From positions 1-7,759 of the forward strand of contig JACQEF010000195.1 in NCBI GenBank assembly GCA_016200745.1: 7,759 nucleotides of DNA. Reading direction: 5' to 3'. Below, one piece after another: positions 1 to 7,759 of this stretch (its first letter is position 1; each line of letters begins with the position of its first letter). The stretch comes from Chloroflexota bacterium (GTDB taxonomy: Bacteria; Chloroflexota; Limnocylindria; Limnocylindrales; CSP1-4). The notes under the pieces are model-generated. The model was not told the origin of the DNA and did not search any database. It saw only the letters and a program-made list of their open reading frames with translations. The position numbers were made by a program, and so were the translations under genes.

Positions 1-252
1 CAGGTGACCGACGTCGACGAGGAGCTGCTGCTGATCTCCGCCGGCGGCCAGGTCGTCCGGACCGACGTCCGGACCATCAACCGCCAGCATGCCCAGGCTC
101 GCGGCGTCATCACCATGCGCCTCAACGAGGGCGACCGGGTCGTCGGCATCGCGGCATTCCGGGCGGGGCTTGCGGAGCAGGACGGCATGGGCGACGATGG
201 CGGCCCCGAAACGGCCGGGCCCGACCCGACCGGCACGGGAAGCGGCGGGTGA
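1..252 (+). CDS. gyrA: DNA gyrase subunit A, C-terminal end (partial)
   Basis: Frame 1 is open from the first base to the TGA at 250-252, giving the last 83 residues of a protein whose start lies outside the window. The visible part matches the final blade of the GyrA C-terminal beta-pinwheel, which wraps DNA so that gyrase can introduce negative supercoils: DEELLLISAGGQVVRT, then a basic turn RQHAQARGV and the typical MRLNEGDRVVGIA strand. The last ~30 residues (from about RAGLAEQD) are Gly/Pro/Asp-rich and probably disordered, as is common for GyrA tails. A ParC paralogue has the same fold and cannot be excluded from so short a piece, but the blade sequence reads more like GyrA. The GTG at 4 is an internal valine, not a start. 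prs follows 49 bases later. Confidence 0.85.
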   Translation, partial: QVTDVDEELLLISAGGQVVRTDVRTINRQHAQARGVITMRLNEGDRVVGIAAFRAGLAEQDGMGDDGGPETAGPDPTGTGSGG

Positions 253-287
253 TGCCGACGTGACGGGCCTGTCGGCCCTGGGCGGAC

Positions 288-293
288 GGGAGG
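288..293 (+). promoter_or_regulatory. Ribosome binding site of prs (decides the start)
   Basis: GGGAGG lies 8 bases before the TTG at 302. This is a strong Shine-Dalgarno match at good spacing and is the main reason for choosing TTG 302 over the in-frame GTG at 260, which has only a weak purine stretch overlapping the gyrA stop. Confidence 0.7.
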
Positions 294-301
294 CGACGCG
301 C

Positions 302-1387
302 TTGTACGCAGATCAGTTCGAGATCTACCACGGCAACTCGAACCCGGACCTCGCGCGCAAGATCTGCCGCTACCTCGGGACCGAGCCGGGACGCGCGGAG
401 GTGTTCCAGTTCGCCAACGAGAACATCTTCGTCAAGATCCTGGAGAACGTCCGCGAGAAGGACGTCTTCCTCGTCCAACCCACCAACCACCCGGTCAACC
501 AGTCGATCATGGAACTGCTGATCATGATCGACGCCTTCAAGCGGGCGAGCGCCGGGCGGATCACGGCGGTCATCCCGTTCTACGCCTACGGGCGATCCGA
601 CAAGAAGGACCAGCCGCGAGTCCCGATCACGGCCCGGCTGATCGCGGACATGATCACGGTCGCCGGCGCCGACCGGGTCCTGACCATGGACCTCCACCAG
701 GGCCAGATCCAGGGCTTCTTCAACATCCCCGTCGACGAGCTGACCGCGGTCCACATGCTGTCGAACTACTACCGGCACAAGCACATCGAGGATGCGGTCG
801 TGGTGACCGACCTCGGCTTCGCCAAGCGGGCCCGAACGTTCGCCGAGCTGCTCGACGCTCCCCTCGCGATCATCGAGAAGCGCCGGGTCGGCAACCTCGA
901 CCGGGCCGAGCTGATGAACGTGATCGGCGACGTGAAGGGCAAGCGCGCGATCATCGTCGATGACGAGATCGACACCGCCGGCACGCTGGTCGAGATCGTC
1001 CGCGCGCTCGAACGCGAGGGCGTCACCGAGATCTACGCGTGCGCCACCCACGGCGTGCTGAGCGACCCGGCCGTCGACCGGATCCGGGACTCCAGCCTGC
1101 GCGAGATCGTCCTGACCGACTCCGTCCCTCTGCCCGAGCGCAAACGCCTTCCGAAGATCACCACGCTGTCCGTCGCGCCGCTGATCGGCGAGGCGATCAA
1201 GCGGATCCACCGTGGCGAATCTGTCGGCGCGCTCTTCTCGAGCGAGGTCTCGCTGACCCAGGAGATGCTGCTCTGGGAGGACGGCTCCGAAGGCAGGCTC
1301 GACACGCGAGAGGACGGTGGCTCCGACGACCCGGAGCCTCCCATAGCCGCCATGGCCGCAACGGCATCCGCACAGGTACGAGACTGA
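302..1387 (+). CDS. prs: Ribose-phosphate diphosphokinase (PRPP synthetase), with C-terminal extension
   Basis: Cytosolic enzyme that moves a pyrophosphate from ATP to ribose 5-phosphate, making PRPP for purine, pyrimidine, NAD, histidine and tryptophan synthesis. From the TTG at 302 the product is 361 aa. Family motifs are in order: ENVREKDVFLVQPT (48-61), the loop YGRSDKKDQPRVPITA (96-111), DLHQGQIQGFF (130-140) with the catalytic-region His132, IIEKRR (190-195) with the Lys/Arg pair, and the PRPP loop VDDEIDTAGTL (219-229). The adenine-contact segment of E. coli-type enzymes, F-S-D-G-E, reads F-A-N-E-N here (37-41), so two acidic positions are Asn. I recall similar sequences from Chloroflexota, so this is probably a lineage subfamily rather than a broken enzyme. 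The conserved fold ends near SVGALF (307-312); the remaining ~49 residues are acidic, then Ala-rich, and absent from the usual ~315-aa enzyme. Starting at GTG 260 would add 14 residues. The stop overlaps the next start (TGATG). Confidence 0.9.
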   Translation: MYADQFEIYHGNSNPDLARKICRYLGTEPGRAEVFQFANENIFVKILENVREKDVFLVQPTNHPVNQSIMELLIMIDAFKRASAGRITAVIPFYAYGRSDKKDQPRVPITARLIADMITVAGADRVLTMDLHQGQIQGFFNIPVDELTAVHMLSNYYRHKHIEDAVVVTDLGFAKRARTFAELLDAPLAIIEKRRVGNLDRAELMNVIGDVKGKRAIIVDDEIDTAGTLVEIVRALEREGVTEIYACATHGVLSDPAVDRIRDSSLREIVLTDSVPLPERKRLPKITTLSVAPLIGEAIKRIHRGESVGALFSSEVSLTQEMLLWEDGSEGRLDTREDGGSDDPEPPIAAMAATASAQVRD

Positions 1388-1638
1388 TGACGCTCCAACT
1401 CCACCGCCCCGACGGCGAGGGCGGACTCGAACCGCGACCCGTCTCCGACCAGAACTGGCGCAACCAGCTGCGTTCGCCGCGCTGGGGGCGAAGCCTGCCC
1501 GGATCGCGCCTGCCGGGCCTCCGCAACACGGAGATGAACCCCACCTCCCGGCTCCGCTCGGTCCTGTTCTGGGCGGGTCTAGGGCTCCTGACCTTCGTCC
1601 TTCTCGTCGCCGGTTACGGGACGGGGTTCTGGGGCTAG
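1387..1638 (+). CDS. Small single-pass membrane protein of unknown function
   Basis: The ATG at 1387-1389 overlaps the prs stop (TGATG), which suggests translational coupling; a weak AGG lies about 10 bases upstream. The product is 83 aa. Residues 1-57 are hydrophilic and rich in Arg, Pro and Gly (for example WRNQLRSPRWGRS, 24-36), followed by one clear hydrophobic segment at about 58-77 (SVLFWAGLGLLTFVLLVAGY) and a short end GTGFWG. By the positive-inside rule the Arg-rich N-terminus should be cytoplasmic and the C-terminus outside, so it is a tail-anchored type of protein. There is no signal peptidase site and no recognised domain. The frame is open upstream because it shadows prs, but the overlap with the prs stop and the abrupt change to a membrane-type sequence favour this start. 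I do not recognise the family. Location between prs and secA does not by itself imply a role in secretion. Confidence 0.65.
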   Translation: MTLQLHRPDGEGGLEPRPVSDQNWRNQLRSPRWGRSLPGSRLPGLRNTEMNPTSRLRSVLFWAGLGLLTFVLLVAGYGTGFWG

Positions 1639-1675
1639 CCCGGCGGCCGTACTCGGGGCCGAGCGCAACTCCACC

Positions 1676-1681
1676 TATACT
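1676..1681 (+). promoter_or_regulatory. Candidate -10 box of a leaderless secA promoter
   Basis: TATACT sits in the 52-base gap between the small membrane protein gene and secA, ending 9 bases before the secA ATG at 1691. Transcription would start near 1688, leaving about three untranslated bases. No Shine-Dalgarno sequence is visible upstream of the ATG, which fits a leaderless transcript. The -35 region at 16-19 bp spacing (around 1651-1659) is GC-rich and unlike TTGACA, so the call rests on the -10 box, its position and the lack of a ribosome binding site. Confidence 0.45.
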
Positions 1682-1690
1682 TCACCGGCC

Positions 1691-4726
<3,036 letters not shown>

Positions 4727-4786
4727 TCGAGCGGACCCGCATCCGGCCCACGCCCGAGCACCCGCGCTGAGCGCCCGGCGCCGCCG

Positions 4787-5383
4787 ATGATTCGCGATCT
4801 GCTCAGGCTCGCCGGCACCGCCTGCCTCGGCCTCGCGCTGGCTGCCGGGTATACGACCTACCGCGTCTGGGTCCAGGGCCAGCGGGACGAGGAACGACCC
4901 GCCGACGCCATCGTGGTGATGGGCGCCGCCCAGTACGACGGCCGACCCTCGCCCGTGTTCGCCGCGCGTCTCGACCACGGCGTGGCGCTCTTCCTGGCTG
5001 GCGACGCCCCGCGCCTGGTGCTGACCGGCGGCAAGGCCGCCGGAGACCGGACGACTGAGGCCGCCGTGGGCCGCGCCTTCGCCATCGAGCACGGCGTCCC
5101 GCCCGAAGCGATCATCGTGGAGGACCAGAGCCGCACCACGCTCGAGTCGGTCCGGGCGGTCGCGGCGCTCCTCGAGGCGGATGGCGCGTCGAGCGCGCTG
5201 TTCGTGTCCGACCGGCCGCACATGCTGCGGGTGCTGCGAATGGCGGCCGACGCCGGGATCACCGCCTGGGGGTCACCCACGCCTACGAGCCCGATCGAGA
5301 ACGACCTCGGCGGCCGGGTGGAGGCGACCGTCCACGAGCTCGGGGCACTGGCCTACTACTTCCTCGTCGGCGGCGAGACCTGA
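4787..5383 (+). CDS. DUF218/YdcF-family membrane-anchored protein
   Basis: 198-aa protein of the DUF218 family (YdcF, SanA, ElyC), whose members have a Rossmann-like fold and are linked to the cell envelope in E. coli; the reaction is not settled. Residues 5-22 form a hydrophobic stretch that reads as an uncleaved signal anchor, placing the domain outside the membrane. Family landmarks: AIVVMGAAQYDGRPS (41-55), RL..G.ALF (61-69), LVLTGGK (77-83) with TTEA (89-92), IIVEDQSRTTLESV (109-122), and LFVSDRPHMLR (138-148). It begins 60 bases after the secA stop. The ATG is the first possible start in this frame after the secA stop (no GTG or TTG lies between), but the ribosome binding site is weak. 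It is probably co-transcribed with secA. The family assignment is secure; the specific role is unknown. Confidence 0.88.
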   Translation: MIRDLLRLAGTACLGLALAAGYTTYRVWVQGQRDEERPADAIVVMGAAQYDGRPSPVFAARLDHGVALFLAGDAPRLVLTGGKAAGDRTTEAAVGRAFAIEHGVPPEAIIVEDQSRTTLESVRAVAALLEADGASSALFVSDRPHMLRVLRMAADAGITAWGSPTPTSPIENDLGGRVEATVHELGALAYYFLVGGET

Positions 5384-5396
5384 CGCGATTCGCAGC

Positions 5397-5419
5397 CCGG
5401 AATCCTCGACCGGATTCGG
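5397..5419 (+). other. Weak stem-loop after the DUF218 gene
   Basis: GAATCC (5400-5405) pairs with GGATTC (5412-5417) around a six-base loop, and CC/GG can extend the stem past one bulged G. It lies 13 bases after the DUF218 stop. No run of T follows, so it is not a typical Rho-independent terminator; it could stabilise the 3' end of the mRNA or be chance in GC-rich DNA. Confidence 0.25.
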
Positions 5420-5436
5420 CGTGGCGAACTGGATTT

Positions 5437-5453
5437 CCCTATTGGCGATAGGG
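5437..5453. promoter_or_regulatory. Inverted repeat over the -35 box (candidate operator 1)
   Basis: CCCTAT (5437-5442) and ATAGGG (5448-5453) are perfect 6-bp arms around the 5-base spacer TGGCG. The -35 hexamer TTGGCG (5442-5447) lies inside the dyad. The dyad position over a core promoter element suggests a binding site for a dimeric regulator; this is inference. Confidence 0.45.
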
Positions 5454-5470
5454 GTTTGGCCCCGTATACT
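5442..5470 (+). promoter_or_regulatory. Sigma-70-type promoter for the Cys-rich gene and prfB
   Basis: TTGGCG (5442-5447) and TATACT (5465-5470) are separated by exactly 17 bp, the best promoter match in the window. The predicted start is near 5477, giving a leader of about 91 bases before the GTG at 5568. No gene occupies this stretch in any supported frame. The -10 hexamer is the same as the one proposed upstream of secA. Confidence 0.7.
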
Positions 5471-5482
5471 GGGCCAAAACCC
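5452..5482. promoter_or_regulatory. Inverted repeat flanking the -10 box (candidate operator 2)
   Basis: GGGTTTGGCCC (5452-5462) and GGGCCAAAACCC (5471-5482) are complementary over 11 bp with one bulged A in the right arm. The eight-base loop (5463-5470) contains the whole -10 box TATACT. Its centre is about 22 bp from the centre of the neighbouring dyad, close to two helical turns. A transcription terminator for the upstream gene is the alternative, but there is no T tract after it. Confidence 0.5.
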
Positions 5483-5488
5483 GCCGTT

Positions 5489-5509
5489 CCGGGCCGCTCG
5501 AGCCCCCGG
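5489..5509 (+). other. Hairpin in the leader of the Cys-rich gene
   Basis: CCGGG (5489-5493) pairs with CCCGG (5505-5509), enclosing the self-complementary GCTCGAGC (5496-5503). It falls in the predicted 5' leader, about 55 bases before the ribosome binding site, so it does not itself hide the start. It could be chance in this base composition. Confidence 0.25.
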
Positions 5510-5567
5510 CACCGTCTCGTCCCAGCTCCGTTCAACCCGCGCGCCCGCAGCAGAGAGAGGCGAGTCC

Positions 5568-5792
5568 GTGAAGCAGGCCGAGGAAGCAGCGTTCGTCGAT
5601 CTCATCGCCTGCGAGCGAGACTGCCGAACATGCAGCTATGCGGCCGCTCTCGACTGTGACGGCAACTGCGGTGTCTGCCCTCACAACGGCTATTGCCCGT
5701 GCGTGAACCCCGTCGTCGCCCGAAGCAAGACGGCCCTGCGGCTCATCGAGCTGCGTCCGATCCTGCTCCAGGATCTGCAGGTTCGGAGCTAG
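5568..5792 (+). CDS. Small eight-cysteine protein, probably metal-binding
   Basis: 74-aa protein starting at GTG 5568, with GAGAGG at 5555-5560, 7 bases upstream, deciding this start; the frame is open further upstream only as a shadow of the DUF218 gene and the promoter region. Cysteines are at 15, 19, 22, 30, 34, 37, 43 and 45: C-x3-C-x2-C, seven residues, C-x3-C-x2-C, five residues, C-x-C. The middle is therefore an internal duplication (CERDCRTC and CDGNCGVC, the second followed by Pro and His39). A helical, Leu/Arg-rich tail (about 49-74) follows. There is no signal peptide or membrane segment, so it is likely cytosolic. Eight cysteines could hold two iron-sulfur clusters or structural zinc; C-x3-C-x2-C recalls the radical-SAM cluster motif, but the protein is far too small for that fold. 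It has its own strong promoter and its TAG stop touches the prfB start. I do not recognise the family. Confidence 0.8.
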   Translation: MKQAEEAAFVDLIACERDCRTCSYAAALDCDGNCGVCPHNGYCPCVNPVVARSKTALRLIELRPILLQDLQVRS

Positions 5793-6896
<1,104 letters not shown>

Positions 6897-6900
<4 letters not shown>

Positions 6901-7759
6901 CCTCGATGGGTCGGGATGGCCGCGGCACCGGCGAGCTGACCTATCGCCCGGCGCGGCCGGACGAGCTCGGAGCCTGCGTCGGCATCTGGCGCGTCTCGAT
7001 CAACGACTACATCGTTCCGCTCGGCCAGCACGAGATCCCGACCGATTCGAACCAGGTGACCCGGCTCTTCACGCACCTCCAGTCGACCGATGCCGAGCGG
7101 TTCGTGGTGGCCACGACGCCCGATGCCGCGGGCGAACGGGTCGTCGCCTTCACCGCGGCGGTCGAGCGCGAACGGCTCTGGTACCTGTCGATGCTGTTCG
7201 TGCTGCCCGAGCTCCAGGGCCTTGGGGTGGGTCGCGAGCTGTTGGCCCGCGTGCTGCCCACCGACGGCGGGATGGCCCGATCGACCGCGACCGACAGCGC
7301 CCAGCCGATCTCGAATGCCCTGTACGCCACGTATGGGATCGTGCCGCGGATGCCGCTGCTCAACCTCGTCGGGTTGCCCGAGCGTCCGGACGCCTTCGGG
7401 TCATTGCCGTCGGGGATCACCCCGGTCGGCTTCGATAGGATCGCGGGCGGGCCTGCCGGGACGAGCATGCCGGGGGGTGGCGGGCACGACGGACTCATCC
7501 GCCTCATCGAGGGCCTCGACCGCGAGATCGTCGGGCTCGCCCATCCCCAGGATCATCGGTTCCTGCGGACCGAGGGCCGCCACGGCTGGCTCTACTGCGG
7601 GCCGGACGGGTCGCCGCTCGCGTACGGGTACGCCGGCGAATCGGGCCGGCTCGGGCCGATCGCGTCGCGCGACCCCGACCTGCTCGTGCCGATCCTCGGC
7701 CACCTGACCTCGGCCGTCATCCCGCGCGGTGCCTCGGCGATCTGGGTCGGCGGCGAGGC
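6897..7759 (+). CDS. Tandem GNAT-family N-acetyltransferase (partial, runs off the window)
   Basis: Frame open from GTG 6897, which overlaps the prfB stop (GTGA), to the end of the window: 287 codons without a stop. An in-frame ATG at 6906 is an alternative start; neither has a strong ribosome binding site, and the overlap favours coupling to prfB. The first domain (about 14-150) carries the GNAT acetyl-CoA signature: a strand LSMLFVLPEL at 97-106, followed by QGLGVG (107-112) and a helix GRELLARVL. After a Gly-rich linker near 190-204 a second, diverged domain begins at about 208 (DREIVGLAHPQDHRFL), with GYGYAGESGRLGPIASRD near 242-260, typical of the C-terminal half of two-domain GNAT proteins. 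The substrate cannot be told; the RimI/PrmC-like idea of modifying a ribosomal factor is tempting from the location but has no sequence support. The C-terminus is missing. Confidence 0.82.

Noticed and set aside
89..301. Upstream extension of prs overlapping gyrA
   Set aside because: The frame is open but its residues are an Arg/Pro/Ser-rich shadow of gyrA; the family N-terminus and ribosome binding site place the start at TTG 302, or at most GTG 260.
122..1210. 362-codon open frame on the minus strand opposite prs
   Set aside because: Antisense shadow of prs; low-complexity product and no recognisable domain.
4727..4786. Extra small gene or terminator between secA and the DUF218 gene
   Set aside because: Sixty GC-rich bases with no start codon plus ribosome binding site and no convincing stem followed by T.
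5452..5482. Rho-independent terminator of the DUF218 gene
   Set aside because: The stem is good but is followed by CCGCCG and not a T run, and its loop is a consensus-like -10 box at 17 bp from a -35 box. Operator or promoter-linked structure is the better reading.
5568..5702. Radical SAM enzyme, suggested by C-x3-C-x2-C
   Set aside because: The motif occurs twice in a 74-residue protein with no room for the barrel fold or other radical-SAM signatures.

Overview
This window is a compact, strongly GC-rich stretch of bacterial chromosome in which every gene I can support reads on the + strand. The protein set points to Chloroflexota: a ribose-phosphate diphosphokinase of the variant type I associate with that phylum, a long SecA with a SEC-C tail, and a RF2 gene beside secA. 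A Limnocylindria/Ellin6529-like lineage is a guess from GC content and protein flavour, not something the sequence proves. No rRNA, tRNA, CRISPR array, insertion sequence or phage gene is visible.

Layout, left to right. Bases 1-252 are the 3' end of a DNA gyrase A gene. Next is prs (TTG start at 302, with a strong ribosome binding site and an acidic C-terminal extension), overlapped at its stop by a gene for an 83-residue single-pass membrane protein. A -10-like TATACT lies 9 bases before the ATG of secA, which has no Shine-Dalgarno sequence, so secA may be transcribed as a leaderless or nearly leaderless mRNA. secA (1011 aa) is followed by a membrane-anchored DUF218/YdcF-family protein. A 184-base gap (5384-5567) then holds the clearest promoter of the window, TTGGCG-17 bp-TATACT, with one inverted repeat over the -35 box and a second around the -10 box. 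This promoter drives a compact unit: a 74-residue protein with eight cysteines in a duplicated C-x3-C-x2-C pattern, then prfB (RF2), which starts on the base after that gene's stop codon and needs a +1 programmed frameshift at CTT-TGA-C, then a tandem-GNAT acetyltransferase that overlaps the prfB stop and runs off the window.

Functionally the region is mostly housekeeping: DNA topology, PRPP supply, protein export and translation termination. secA and prfB are also neighbours in Bacillus subtilis; here two extra genes and a new promoter separate them. The part that looks least described is the small eight-cysteine protein with its dyad-covered promoter, transcriptionally and probably translationally tied to RF2.
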